Numbered from the stretch's first letter, positions 9,575 through 22,371 are shown. The stretch is 64,000 nucleotides of DNA from Platanthera guangdongensis (GCA_039583875.1 CM077151.1:116020609-116084608); one strand, 5' to 3'. Notes: generated by a model not told the origin, from the letters alone. Numbers and translations: made by a program.

Positions 9575-11745
9575 CAGTGGATCCGGCCAAAGTGCGTGCT
9601 GTGAAGGAATGGTCACTCTTGAAGTCAGCGGTCGATGTACGGAGTTTCCTTGTACTTGCTGGGTATTATCACAAGTTTGTAAAAGGATTCTCAAATATTG
9701 CCCTTCTTCTTACTATTCTGATAAAGAAAGGTGTGCCATATGAGTGGACACCCCACTGTGAAGCTGCGTTCCAATAACTGAAGGACAGACTTACTACTAC
9801 ACCCATCCTAGACCTTCCATTCGGGAAGGAAGGATTTCAAGTTTATACTGACACGTCGTGTCAAAGGATGGGAGCAATATTGATGCAACACGGGCATGCA
9901 ATTGCTTATGCTTTGAGGCAGCTGAAGAAGCATGAAGTCAACTATCTAGTACATGATCTAGAATTGGGTGCAGTGGTATTCGCCTTAAAGGTTTGGAGGC
10001 ACTATCTATATGACGTCCACTACGAAATCTTTTCGGAGCACAAGAATTTAAAGTATGTTCATACTCAAAAGGAATTGAATTTGAAACAGCGGTGATGGTT
10101 AGAATTTTTATATGATTATGAATTTACTTTGAACTACCACCCCGGAAAAGCAAATTCCAAAGCTGATGCTTTGAGCAGAAAGGTACCGGATTCGAGTCCT
10201 GAGTCCCGATTAATGAGAATGAAATTAGCTCGGATGCTCGAAGAAATGGAGATTACCCTGGTTTATAAAGACCATTCGAAAGGGTATATGGAGTACTTGA
10301 CCACAATGAGCATAGTCTGTGATATCCGGGATCGAATCCGGGAAGAGCAAGGAAAGATGTTGTACTGGCTCCGATGCTTAAGTCAATTGAAGATGGGACT
10401 ACTGATGAGTATTCCCTAAAAGACGGCCTCATTCATCTCCATGGCCAGCTTTACATTCCCAAAGGCAGTAAAATTCGGGACAATATCTTGAGAGAGGCAC
10501 ATTGCTCTCAGTATTCAGTGCACCCTGGGATTGCCAACATGTACGCCGACTAGTAGAAGAGCATGTCTTGGCTGAAAATGAAGAGATACATTAGATATTT
10601 TGATATGCACAGCGAGGCCTGTCAGAGGGTGAAGGCAGAATGCAGGAGCCCTGACAGATTATACCAATCATTACCCATTCCCGAGTGGAAGTTCGAGGAT
10701 GTCTCCATGGATTGCATCCACTGATTTCCTCGCTCACGCTCAGAGAATGATTCAGTTTGGGTAATCGTTGACCGCCTGACGAAAGTAGCCAGGTTTATTC
10801 CTATGAAGAAAGAAGCCCATGTGGATATCTTGGTATGCCTCATTGTGGAGCAGTTCGTATGGTACCATGGCGTGCCAAAGACAATTGTTTCTGACCGGGA
10901 TAGTCATTTTACCTCTAAAGAATGGAATGTGGTACATGCGTATATGGGCTCGCACCTTACATTTAACACATCATTTAATCCTCAGACGGACGGGCAGTTT
11001 GAGAGGACCATCAGAACTTTAGAAGATCTATTAAGGTTGTAGGTGTTGGAAAGAGGAGAGCCGTAGGAAAGGCTCTTACCCCCGGCAGAATTTTCATAAA
11101 ATAACAGTCACCAGGCCAGTATCGGGATGACATCCCATGAATACCTTTACGGAAGGTGTAGAACACCCTTGTCTTGGTGCAAGATGAAGATTCGAATGTT
11201 TTAGGAATTGAGTACGTCGATAATAATAATGCAGTTTTTAGATTAATACGGGACCGCATGCTTGAGGCTCAAAGTCGGCAGGCTAAATATTATAATGCAA
11301 AATACTAGATGGTGGAATTCCAAGTGGGTGATAAAGTGTTCCTAAAGAACAGGCTGATGCATGGAGTGTCACGAGTACATGGTATGAAGAAGCTCAGCCC
11401 AAGGTACGTTGGGATTTACACTGTATTGGAAAGGATTGGCCCTTTGGCCTTTCGGTTGGAGTTACCTCCACAGCTGGAGATCCTTCATGACATATTCCAT
11501 GTGTCGTCACTTCAGAAGGTGCTGTTGCGGCCCGATCAATATATCCCCATCACTGATGGAGCAGTAACAAATGATAGATCTGTGCGACTTGAGCCAGTGC
11601 GGATAGTGGACACCGAGACAAGGAGTTTGCGTCGCAAGAGTGTTACTTTAGTAAAGGTGTTGTGGTCAAATCATGGGAAAGAAGAATTTACTTGAGAGCT
11701 GGTGGACTTGATGCGGAAGCACTACTCGGAGTTGTTTCCTCAAGG
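9575..11745 (+). pseudogene. Gypsy-1 pol remnant: RT end, RNase H, integrase
   Basis: Sire-1 cut the ORF in the RT/RNase H connection (VDPAKVRAVKEW ... VRSFLVLAGYYHKFVKGFS). RNase H follows ([15 protein letters not shown] near 9845, [41 protein letters not shown]). Stops are at 9775-9777 and 10093-10095, and a frameshift near 10385. The integrase zinc site (REAHCSQYSVHPG) is near 10494. The catalytic core has MDCIH near 10709, SDRDSHFTS near 10890 and QTDGQFERT near 10983, ending at a TAG near 11039. The region 11041-11308 is degenerate but still shows gypsy integrase words such as YLYGR-CRTPL. A last open piece (11309-11695) has VGDKVFLKN, LSPRYVGIYTVLERIGPLAFRL, LHDIFHVSSLQK and LVKVLW, the integrase C-terminus and chromodomain-like end. 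Non-functional. Confidence 0.9.
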
Positions 11746-11844
11746 TAAAATTTTAAAAGCATATTTTATTTAATTTCACGCCTTTCTCTCCCACAAGCAT
11801 AGCCTGATTTCGGAGACGAAATCTTTTATTTTGTTTATAGGATT

Positions 11845-12684
11845 TGTAACGTCCCATTTCGTGCAGACCCCTCGCACGTGTTCTTAGTCAAGAAGATTGA
11901 CTCAGGTTCATGGGCGTCGAGTCCGTTGAGTAGACTCAATGCAGTCTACGCCATCTAACTTAGAAAATTTTCGGGGGGGGGGGGGGGGGGCTAAGGCGTT
12001 GAGAGCGTTGAGTGGACTCAACGCTCTAGACGCCAATTAACTTAGAGAAATTTTGGCGGGATAGGCAGCGAGAGCGTTGAGTGGACTCAACGCACTCGAT
12101 GCCCTCTGACTTTGAAATCCTGGCGGGTTAGGCGTTGAGAGCGTTGAGTGGACTCAACGCACTCGACACCATTTAACTTAGTTTATGTTCTGGCGGTTGA
12201 TGCGTTGAGAGTGTTGAGTGGACTCAATGCTCACGACGCCGTATAACTTAGTTCATTCTGGTCGGGTTGAGTCGTTGAGAGTGTTGAGTGGACTCAATGC
12301 TCTCGATGCCATATGACTTAGAATGTTTCCTGCCATAGCTTAGGTAATTTCGTCGAGTATATGGACATAGAAATTATTCCGGAAAGTTGGCTTTGAGTGG
12401 ACTCAATGCCACTCGATGAATTATGACTTGGAAATTATTCTGGAGAGTTGGTGTTAAGTCTACTCAACGCCACTCAACACGGCGTTGAGTGCATTGAGTG
12501 CACTCAATGCATTAAGCTGAAAGGCGTCGAGTGCGTCGAGTACACTCGATTCCACTCCACGCTTTTAAATTTAAGTTGTTCTGCCGTCTTTAAGCGTTAA
12601 GTGCGTTGAGTTCACTCAACACGGCGTTGAGTGCACTCAACGCACGCAATGCTTTTGCACTTAGATTTTTCTGGCTGTTGTATG
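11845..12684 (+). repeat. Gypsy-1 3' LTR, first part (840 bp)
   Basis: It starts TGTAACGTCCCATTTCG after the pol 3' end and is interrupted by Athila-1 at 12685. The last five bases, GTATG (12680-12684), correspond to GTAGG at 25405-25409 as an imperfect target duplication. Most of this part is the tandem repeat listed separately. A run of about 20 G residues at 11969-11989 interrupts one unit. Confidence 0.85.
11915..12660. repeat. Tandem dyad repeats, about 61-bp period, in Gypsy-1 LTR
   Basis: About six units carry GCGTTGAGAGCGTTGAG then TGGACTCAACGC, followed by an A/T-rich link containing AACTTAG. They run from about 11915 to 12340, then more degenerate copies of GTTGAGTG/CACTCAAC half-sites reach about 12660. 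GCGTTGAGT and ACTCAACGC form a dyad. One more half-site (GGCGTTGAGAGCATTGA) lies at 25408, just after the Athila-1 insertion. Confidence 0.9.
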
Positions 12685-13749
12685 TGATGGCCTGCGAACA
12701 GACTCTTATGTGGGTGGTTTGTTCGATGAGTCGTTCGCCACGGGCTTGCTAAGATAGGGAAGTGCACCTATCATAAGTAGTGCTCGATATTCGGGAGAAT
12801 ACCGAGGTCGTATTGTTCTCGGGGTCGGGTTGATTATTCTTACTCCTCCAGGAGGACTATTATTTTACTGAAAGTAAGGTGGAGATTTTAATTAACTAAA
12901 GAAAGGAAAAATAAAAGAGCGAAAAATGATTTAGAAAACTTCGATGAAGGGTTAACGCTCGGCACCGAATCGAATTAAGACTAAAATGACTTTTAATAAT
13001 TATTGAACTTAGTTTTCAAATTAATAAAAGGAAACTTGGCCGTGGAGGTTCCACAGATATGAGCGCACTTATCTCTAGTAATATTGCTCACCTGAACGCT
13101 AAGACTATTCGACCGAACATTAGTCCGACGAAGGATTCCTCTTAACGCCCGCTTTACGCTAAGAACCCCGCTATTGGGTGGGGAACCCAATGCAGAAGAA
13201 TTATGCTTGTCCTCTCTCGAGGGTATGCATGCAACACTCTTTACCCAGGGATGATCTGTCCATACGCACGGCCTCTCGGCTAGCTAGTGTATGGATAACA
13301 GAAATAGGGCCCACACATCGATTTGTGGTCCTACGCGTCGTTAACCCGGGGTAAACCTTAAGTCCTAAAATTAAAGTGAAAATTAAGAACTTTAATTATT
13401 TCAAATCATTTTTTAATGTCCCAATGCTCTTCAATGCCGAGTCTAATAGCGATTAGCCACACATCGGTATGGGGACGGCTTTATAATTTGATGAGGCGCG
13501 AGTTCGTAATTAAGCGCTAAAGAGTTATAAGAAGAAGACATGAAAATAACAAACATTTAGAAAGCTTAAAAAGTTAGCTAAAACGAGAACTCACACACAC
13601 TTCAAATTATAAATAAACAAAAAGAACTAAGTTACAAAAAGGAAAATTACAAATCCTACTCGAACGAGTAGGCGAGAAATAAGGGTGTGCCATTTAACTC
13701 TTAACGAGTAGGCGAAAAAAAAAGAAAATAAAGCACGCCATTTAACTCT

Positions 13750-14100
13750 GAACGAGTGGGCGGAAATAAATGCACACACGCACACACTCTACACGAATTA
13801 AAAGAAAGCAATAAAACTATCTCCTACACACACACACACTCTCTACATAATTGAAGAAAGCGATAAAATAAAGCATTAAAATTTATCTCCTACACACACA
13901 CTCTACATGATTAAAGAAAGCATTAAATAAAGCATGAAAATTATCTCCTACACTCACACACTCTACATAATTTGAAGAAAGCAATAAATAAAGCATGAAA
14001 ATTATCTCCTACACTCACACACACAACATGAAATTTAAAAGAACAAAGTAAAAAACTAACTCATACACTCACACACACAAATTAAAAACAAAATAAAAGT
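13750..14100. repeat. ACACAC-type microsatellite-rich repeats in Athila-1 LTR
   Basis: Four to five near-tandem copies of a roughly 60-bp unit carry ATCTCCTACACWCACACACTCTACA and AAAGAAAGCAATAAA words. The second LTR has the same array at about 23740-24050. Confidence 0.85.
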
Positions 14101-14929
14101 TACCTAAAAATTAAAACATCTAGTTTTTTATACTTAGATTTTTCCAAAAACAAATAAAAATAAAAAATTAAAAAAAGGGAACAAAAGTTTTTCAAAACAA
14201 ATCAAAAACTAAAGCCTTTCAAAAATTAAAATAACAACTTTTTCATACTTAGGTTTTCATAAAAAAAGGTTAAAAAGTGAAAAGAAAGTGAAAAGAACAA
14301 AAAAGGTTTTACAATCCTACAAAAAAAAAATAAAAAAAACAAATTCACTTTCAAACCTCTTTTACAAAATCATAAGAATGAAGAGATAAAACCTAAAGCA
14401 TGAAGAAGCTAGACATCAAAAATGAAATATCTTAACAACATTTTTGCAAGGAAAATCACTATAGCTTCTATCACAATAACAAAACAAAATAAGATGAAAT
14501 AGAAACATCACATGCAAACTCACACACACATTTGATAAAGAGAAAAACAAGGAGATACAAAGGGATAAAAGGAGAAAGAGATGAGCCACCACATATGAAT
14601 TTTTCATGCCATGTAAAGAGAGAAAATATAACATTTTTATTATCATAATCAAACTATTACAAAGCTAAAGCTAAAGCAAAACCAAACATGAAAGGAAGGG
14701 GGGAGAAATCTCCTTACATAGCACTTGAATCAACAGATGCAACCCACAAAACACACTAAAGTGGCCCAAAAAAGTGAACCCTTGGACCTTACAGAAATCG
14801 GCAATTTATAGAAAAAAAATCAAAGAAAACGCGCTCCGACACGGGCGTGTCGGGGGGGGGGGGGGGGGCGTGTCACAACTATTCACGATATCATCTGGCG
14901 ATTTCATTGGAAAGTTGACTTCGGGCTAC

Positions 14930-15270
14930 ATACGAGGATGTCACGCCCCCGGTCACGGGCATGACTCTGGGCGTTTCGGGGAGGCGGAACTGGCGCGGGT
15001 TGCACAAAAAGTCGCGGGCAACATCTTATCGGGCCAGGTGGATGAGTCACGCCCCAGGTCACGGGAGTGACTCTGGGCGTGTCAGCTTGGTCGACGATCG
15101 TCGATCGAATTTCGTCGAGCTTGAGTGTCACACCCATGGTCACGGGGCGTGTCAATGACACGGGCATGACCCCGGGCGTGTCAAACTTTTCTTATCAAAT
15201 TCTTCCGATTCTACGGGAAATGAAGAGTCACGGCTTGGTCACGGGCGTGACCGAAAGTACACGGTCGTGT
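14930..15270. repeat. GTCACGGGCGTGAC dyad repeats in Athila-1 LTR
   Basis: Repeated words TGTCACGCCC, GGTCACGGGC(A/G)TGAC and TCTGGGCGTGTC form short inverted pairs (GTCACG with CGTGAC). They are mirrored at 24895-25235 in the other LTR, and a related set is present in Athila-2 at 32240-32800. Confidence 0.85.
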
Positions 15271-15443
15271 CAGGTCATTTTTTGACTTTTTCCTGAAAAA
15301 ATTCAGAAAAACAAAATTAATCTAAGTTAGGTAAATATTTACAAAAAGAAACGTATTTATAAATAAAGCTAACTAAAAAATCAACCTAAACTAAAATATC
15401 ATTATAAAAACATAGAAAAAATGCGTATAATTACAACTTATCA

Positions 15444-15461
15444 GATACCCCCATACTTAAG
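15444..15461 (-). promoter_or_regulatory. Athila-1 terminal polypurine tract
   Basis: On the minus strand CTTAAGTATGGGGGTATC directly abuts the LTR start. The plus-strand word ATACCCCCATACTTAAG at 15445-15461 recurs exactly at 17041-17057. Confidence 0.8.
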
Positions 15462-17526
15462 CTTTTGCTATTCCAGAGCAAAAGTTTGAGGTGAACTTAT
15501 GAGGAATAAAAGAAACTTTAAGTTTAGCTACCGCTTAATTAATTATAAGAGATATCTAAATAAACATAAGAGTTAAGTCCTAAAATTATGTAGATGATTT
15601 AAATAGCGCAAAAGTTTTGGCCAAAAGACTTCTTGATGTAATCAAATAGAAAGCAATAATTGTAAAGGTTAGATAAACAAAAATAGTTTGGAATTATATG
15701 AACTTTAGCTTATAGGAGTTTTACTAAAAATAATGCAATTTATAAATTATGCTCTCAAAAAGATTTTTGAATTAATTCTAGAATCGTGAAATTGGCTAAG
15801 GGGGTTGATGTTGGTTTATGAAGAGGGTTTGGATATTGAGGTGAGGTGATTTTTTCTCGAACCTCCATTTTTTTCTTTTTGGATTATTAGGAAAATGATA
15901 TCTTATTTTCCTAATATCATTTTTTTTCAACTTCATAATAATAAAATTAAACCAATATATATGTGTAGGAGTAATGAATTTTATCCTCTTACTCCATAAC
16001 ATATAATCTTTTTAAATTATTGAGTGTCTATGTTTACGACACGAAATCTTATTTGCATTGACATAGGATCTTTTTTTTATATTTGGATAGAAATTTTATC
16101 ATGCCAAGTAAGGCATGATAAGGGGAGAAAAAAAACTAGATTTTTAATTAAAAAATTTTTGAGAGCAACCTTAATAAATTGTTCGTTCCAATTTTTTAGA
16201 AAACTAAAAGTAAACATAATTGAATTCTATAGTCGTTAGTTTCTAACATAATACACCTGCTCCTATTAATGAAAAATTAGAAGTAGTGCCTAAAACGAGT
16301 TCGCTATTTTTAATAAAGCATAATGAATTCTTTATAACTTAACCCCGATTATTTAAATTTTTCAATTAATAGTTAACAAACGAATAGCAAATAAAGAATT
16401 AATAAAATTCACATATAAATAAACTCAAAACAGAATTTTTGGATAGCAAGAAAATTTAGAATGGTATATTTGATTTATTTACTTCAAAACAGTTTTTTGG
16501 ATTTTTAGAGTTTTTATCATTTTTTGTGTTTTTAAGTTATTATCTTTTTTGAATTTTTGTTTTGTTTTACTCAATTTTTTTGAATGTTTGACTTTATTGT
16601 TTTTTGTAATTTTGTGTTTATGTCTTAATATATACATATACATACTGAAAATGCGAAAAAGATGTCTAAAAACGTTTATTTAGATTTTTAAGTTTTGTGA
16701 AAAAAAAATTTTTGTATATTTTTTTTTAGAAGATTTTCATTCTATTTACAAAGATTGGGAGAAAAAAAAGAAAAGTTATTTACAGGAATGAGAGGGAAAA
16801 GGAAGGGGAAGAGAGAGAAGATTTTTTACAAAAATATTTACAAAATGAAACTAAATATTTTTGGAATTTTTTTTTATTTTTTTGTTTTATAATTTTTTGG
16901 AATTTTTGTAATAAAAAGAAAGGAAAAGAATTTTTTTTTGGATTTTTCATTTTAAATGTTTTTGAATTTTTTTGTTGTTATATATATTTTTTGTATTTTT
17001 GAAATGCAGAAAATAGAAGTGCATAAAATAAAGCACGAAAATACCCCCATACTTAAGTTCAACATTGTCCCCAATGTTGTAACGTAGGTATGCGGAACAA
17101 AAGGAAATACAATATATACAAAGAAAATAAAGAGCGGGGGGGGGGGGGGGGTAGGGGTAGAAGCTTCCCTGAAACGCGTTCGGGGATGAAGCGCCGATAG
17201 AAACCCTGCGGTTATTCGAAAAAGTAGCAAACATAATAATTAAACAGCGAAAAAGATAAGTGAGGGGTGCCTCCCAGGAGCGCTTTGTTTATAGGAGTGT
17301 AGCTTGACTATTTTGGCGGAGTTATAAATCGAGAAGGGTTATGGTTTCGTAATGCTCGATCACTGGGTCGCCCGCTATGTATAACTTTAGCCGATGACCG
17401 TTTACTTTAAACGAACCTCTTTCTGGGTGGGAGACGAGTACGATCCCATATGGAAAAACTTCTTCAACTATGAAGGGACCAGACCATCTAGATTTTAGTT
17501 TTCCGGGAAAAAGCTTAAGACGTGAA
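15462..17526 (-). other. Athila-1 non-coding 3' region between pol and 3' LTR
   Basis: About 2 kb of very A/T-rich DNA with long T and A runs and no supported coding sequence. If this lineage ever carried an env-like ORF here, it is gone. Near the pol end (about 17255-17290) the minus strand reads AAGCGCTCCTGGGAGGCACCC, a signature commonly found downstream of Athila pol. A poly-G run of about 16 lies at 17137-17152. A second polypurine-tract copy is at 17041-17057. Confidence 0.75.
17041..17057 (-). promoter_or_regulatory. Second (internal) polypurine tract copy, Athila-1
   Basis: ATACCCCCATACTTAAG is a 17-base exact match to the terminal tract at 15445-15461, about 1.6 kb further into the element. 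It could be a second plus-strand priming site. Confidence 0.55.
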
Positions 17527-20300
17527 TTATAAAGAAGGACAAGATCGCCCGGAGAAAAAAATTTTTGGGGACTTTATTTTTCGATCGTGATATAACTTAA
17601 AATGCTCCTTATAGAACTTATTGCTCTCGTAAGAGTTCGCACGCCACTCATCGAGCTCGTTTATTTGCAGTTTTCTATTCTGAGCGCCTAAGTTGGCGTC
17701 GAGGTTTAAGAGTTTTAAAGCCCAAAGAGCGCGATGCTCTACTTCTACGGGTAAATGACACGCTTTGCCATAAACTAACCAAAATGGCGTACAACCAATT
17801 GCGGTTTTGTATGCCGTCCGATACGCCCACAACGCATCGGCGAGTTTAACGGACCAATCTTTCCTATTTAGTGAAATGGTTTCTTTTAATATTCGCTTAA
17901 TCTCTCGATTGACTACCTCTACTTGGTCACTAGTTTGCGGGTGGTAGGGGGTGGCGAGTTTGTGCGTGACTCCGTATTTAGCTAACGTCTTAGCCATAAG
18001 AGCATTACAGAAATGCGTTCCCCTATCACAAAAATTTCGCGAGGCGTGCCGAAGCGAGAAAATATTTTTTTAAGAAATGTAACAATGACTCGCGCTCGTT
18101 GGTGGGGAGAGCTTGCGCTTCCGCCCACCTCGATACGTAGTCGACCGCCACTAAAATATACATATTTTTGAAAGAGGGAGGTAGGGGGCTAACAAAATCT
18201 ATGCCCCATAAATCGAAGACTTCGCATTCTAAAAACATGTTTTGGGGCATCTCGTCGCGACGAGAGATGTTACCCGACCACTGACAGCTATCGCATGTGC
18301 GCACAAAAGTGTGCGCGTCTTTGAAGTGAGTGGGCCAAAAGTAGCCCGCCTCTAGCGCCTTCCGAGCGGTCCAGTTGGCTTGATAATTCCCACCGGCTAG
18401 ACCCTCATGGCAGTGCTTAAGAATTTGCAAGCACTCCACACCCGCAACGCATCTTCAGACCGCTTGGTCCACGTAGATACGAAAAAGAAATGGGTCCTCC
18501 CAAAAGAAATTTTTCAAGTCAGAAAAGAATTTCTTCTTTTGATGACTTGAAACTCTTTTGGAAGCAACCGCGCTACTAAGTAATTTGGAAAATCTACAAA
18601 CCAAAGCGAAGTTGACGAAGAATTATGAATGGCTAGGAGGTGTTACTCGGGGAATCTGTCATTTATTTCAGATTCGACGAGCACTTCCGCACCCGAAATT
18701 TCTAAGCGGGAGAGGTGGTCTGCCGCTAGATTTTCCGCGCCCCTTTTATCTCGGATCTCCAAATCAAACTCTTGTAGGAGGAGAATCCATCAAAGAAGGC
18801 GGGGCTTCGCATCATTTTTAGCTAATAAATATTTAAGAGCGGAGTGATCGGTAAATATGATAACTTTAGATAGCGTTATATACGAGCGAAACTTATCAAA
18901 AGCGAAAACGACGGCTAAGGGTTCCTTTTGCGTCGTCGTGTAATTTACTTGTGCGGAAGTGAGCGTCTTGCTAGCGTAATAAATAGGATGAAAATGTTTT
19001 TCTACGCGTTGGCCAAGAATGGCACCTAAGGCAATATCACTAGCGTCGCACATAATTTCGAACGGAAGGGACCAATTAGGGGTCACTAAAATTGGAGAGG
19101 TGATAAGTTTTTGTTTTATTAAATTAAAGGCAGACTCGCATTCGCTACTAAAGATGAAACATGATTCCTTTTCCAAGAGGTGAGTTAGAGGCTTTATTAT
19201 TTTTGAAAAGTCTTGAATGAAACGTCGGTGAAAGCCCGCATGGCCTAAGAAACTCCTAATAGATTTTACGTTTGTTGGTTGCGGAAGTTTTTCTATGATT
19301 TCTATCTTGGCCTTATCCACCTCCATCCCCTTAGACGAAATCATATGGCCGAGGTCCAAACCTCCTCAAACCATAAAGTTGCATTTTTCACAATTTAAAA
19401 CAAGGCTTGTGTCCTCGCACCGTTGAAGGACACGATCTAGATTGTGAAGGCAATCGGGAAAAGAGCATCCGAAAATAGAAAAGTCATCTATAAAGACTTC
19501 CATAATGTCTTCTACTAGCTCGGCAAAGATCACTAGCATACATCTTTGGAATGTAGATGGCACATTGCAGAGTCCAAATGACATTCTTCGGTATGCAAAG
19601 GTGCTAAACGGGCAAGTAAAAGTTGTTTTCTCTTGATCATTGGGGGAAATGGGGATTTGGAAAAACCCCGATAAACCATCAATAAAACAATAATATGGAT
19701 GCCGGATAAACGCTCTAAAATCTGGTCCAGAAACGGTAGTGGGAAATGGTCCTTGCGGGTGGCATCATTAAATTTTCTATAATCGATGCACACTCGCCAA
19801 ACCGTAACAGTATGAGTTGGGACGAGCTCGTTATGCTCATTCGCCACTACGGTTAGACCGCCCTTCTTAGGCACGACATGCACCGGACTAACCCATGCAC
19901 TGTCCGAAATAGGGTAGATAATCACCGCATCTAATAACTTAATAATCTCGGCTTTAACGACGTCTTTTATGTTTGGGTTAAGACGACGTTTCGGCTGAAT
20001 CGTTTTGCAGCAATTAACGTTAAGAAATATCTTATTGGTGCAAAAGGAGGGGTTAATCCCCTTTAAGTCAGAGATTTGCCACTCAATTGCGTGGCGATGA
20101 TTAAGTAAAACTTCCAATAAATCGAAAGTCTCTGAATCACTCAAGCCCGAAGAAATAATAACGGGAAGTGTATCGTCTTTTCCTAAAAAAACATATTTGA
20201 GTGATGCAGGTAAGGGTTTGAGGTCTAGGATGGGCGATTCTTCTAGGGAGGTTTTAATTCCAATGTCTTTCTTACAAATTGGTTCGAAAGGCAAGTCTAT
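17527..20300 (-). pseudogene. Athila-1 pol: RT, RNase H, integrase (frameshifted)
   Basis: Read on the minus strand. RT begins near 20294 with VHVVPKKGG and WRVCIDYRKFNDATRKDHF (about 19810-19740). A frameshift lies near 19690. RT resumes at 19584 with MSFGLCNVPSTFQRCM and the catalytic motif FIDDFSIFG. RNase H runs 19359-18790 (SFLGHAGFHRRFIQDFSK, CDASDIALGAILGQR, YTTTQKEPLAVVFAFDKFRSY) and decays at about 18790-18650, where [18 protein letters not shown] remains readable. Integrase at 18439-17527 has the zinc site HCHEGLAGG ... CDSCQ, Asp in WGIDFVSPLP, Asp in CDRGTHFCN (in the following frame, just after a frameshift near 18030) and Glu in [10 protein letters not shown]. The usual SGQVEV reads SDQVEV. 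No chromodomain is seen, as expected for Athila. Confidence 0.92.
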
Positions 20301-20346
20301 AGAGGTATCCTCATCGCATTGAAAATTTTCGAGTGCATAAATATCA

Positions 20347-22371
20347 TCATTTAAAAATACGGACTTGAAAATGGGAGAAGAATGATCTCAAAAAAAAGGT
20401 ATCTAAAGAATAGCAGAAATCGTCACTCAATGACAAATTGTCCATCGAGGGATTAATAGCGAAAGTAACTTGATCAACTCCTACTTGGAGGAGAAGACTA
20501 CCATTACTAACATCTATTAGTGTGCGGGAGGTGGCAAGAAAAGGGTGACCGAGTATTATTGGTACCTCGGCGTCCTCCTCAATGTCTAAGATGACGAAGT
20601 CTACCAGAAAGGTAAACTTGTCTACTCGGACAAGGACGTCCTCCACTACCCCGATAGGGAACTTAACCGAGCGATCAGCTAATTGGATGCGCATATTCGT
20701 AGAACTAGGAGTAACCAAACCTAAACGTTGAAAGAGCGAGAACGACATCAGATTAATGCTAGCCCCTAAATCAGCTAAGGCGTATTTTACTAATATATCT
20801 CCAAAAAGGCACGGGATGGGAAACCGTCCCGGGTCATTTTGTTTTGTGGGCAATTTATTAGTAAGGGCCGCCGAGCAGACAACGTTGAGAGATACATGCG
20901 AAATATCCTCTAATTTACGTTTATTAGAAAGTAATTCTTTTAACAATTTCACATATTTGGGAATTTGCGAGATAGCCTCGCAAAAAGGAACATTAATATG
21001 AATTTGTTTTAATAATAAAATAAATTTTTCGTATTGCGCGTCCTTACGCTCGTTATCTAATTTATGCGGATATGGTAAGGCCTTGTTTAAAATAATTTTT
21101 TCGTATAAATTCGTTAAAGATAACGTAGACGAAGAAGAGGGAAGAGGGGTCGGAGGTGAAATATGTTCCTGCGGATCGATCCGTTTTGGATCGATCACCT
21201 CCTTTTCGCTACGGAGGGTTATAGCATTAGCGTTCTCCCGCAGATTGGGCTCCGTGTTTCCCGGCAGTGCCCCGAGCGCACGCTCGGACATCATCCTCGC
21301 CAGCTGTCCAACCTGTTGTTCAAGTGTTTTTAGCGATCCGGTGATGTTCCAGATATTTGACTCGTTGGACGCTATATATTTAGAAACTTTCTCCTCCATC
21401 GGGGAGGGTTTTGGAAGAGGGGGAGGAGGCAGAAATCCGGGCACATAATAAATAGGGGAACGCTGAGCATTGTTCGGGTTGCTCCAACAAAAATTGGGGT
21501 GATTCCTCCAACACAAATTATAGTTATTACTATAAGGGTTGTTGTTGGGGTTGAAGGAAGGACAACCCGAATTTCCTACGAAGTCCACGAAATCTTCAGC
21601 CACGCAGACGTTAGGGGGAATAAAATAAGGCAGAGTGGAGGAGGCAGCAGACATCTCCGCCACCTGCTTTGTTAACCTTTCAACTTAAAGGGTTAAGAGA
21701 GCAGTGGCATCCACTTCAAAAAGGCCGGCCGCTGGCTTTTGGCATCCCCGCGGGATGTTCCATTGAAAGGCATTTATAGCCATCTCCTCGAATAAAGCCT
21801 GGGAGGCCTCAGGGGTTTTGTTGTTAAGGGTACCCCCGACAGCCGCGTCAATCATTTGACGCGTTTGAAAGTTCAGGCCATTGTAAAACATTTGTACCTG
21901 CAACCACGTTAGCAGCGCGCGGTGCGGGCACCGGCGGAGGAACTCCTTAAACCATTCCCAAGTCTCATAAATAGACTCAGGATCGTTTTGCACAAATGAA
22001 GAAATGTCCGCCTGCAACTTTGCAGTTTTTGCGGGCGGAAAGTACTTCGTCAGGAACTGCTCTATCAACTCAGCCCACGTGGTGATACATCCTCGCTGGA
22101 GGGAATTCAACCATGCCTTGGATTTGGACTTAAGGGAAAAAGGAAATAGGAGCAAGCGAATGTCATCATCAGTGACACCATTAATCTTGAAGGTGTCGCA
22201 TATTTCCAAAAAGTTGGACAAGTGGACATTCGGGTCCTCATCCGGCAGTCCATCGAACTGCACGGCATTTTGGATCATTTGAATGACACTTGATTTTATT
22301 TCAAAATTATTATTTGCCACAGTAGGGCGAACAATACTAGACCCAGTATCGTCCAAATTCGGCCAGGGCAT
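20347..22371 (-). pseudogene. Athila-1 gag and protease
   Basis: Two adjoining open pieces on the minus strand: 22371-21685 and 21663-20347. The first is a retrotransposon gag domain (GLPDEDPNVHLSNFLEICDTF, LFPFSLKSKSKAWLNSL, TWAELIEQFLTKYFPP, ETWEWFKEFLRRCPH). The second has a linker with Asn/Pro-rich and Pro-rich segments, EKVSKYIASNESNIWNITGSL and LEQQVGQLARMM (typical of Athila gag), then an aspartic protease with ALADLGASINLMSFSLFQRLGL and VPIILGHPFLATSRTLIDV. One stop/frameshift separates the pieces near 21670, so capsid and protease were probably one protein. Confidence 0.9.

Larger units (their letters stand above)
12685..15443 (-). repeat. Athila-1 3' LTR (2759 bp)
   Basis: As read on the plus strand it runs from TGATGGCCTGCGAACAG to AACTTATCA, and matches 22683-25404 over its whole length. 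It contains an ACACAC-rich region (about 13750-14100), A/T-rich DNA (14100-14720) and an array of GTCACGGGCGTGAC/GGGCGTGTC words (about 14930-15270). A run of about 17 G at 14853-14870 is absent from the other LTR, which has G runs broken by T. It also holds a GTCGACGATCGTCGATCG stretch at about 15090, like the Sirevirus dyads. Confidence 0.93.
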
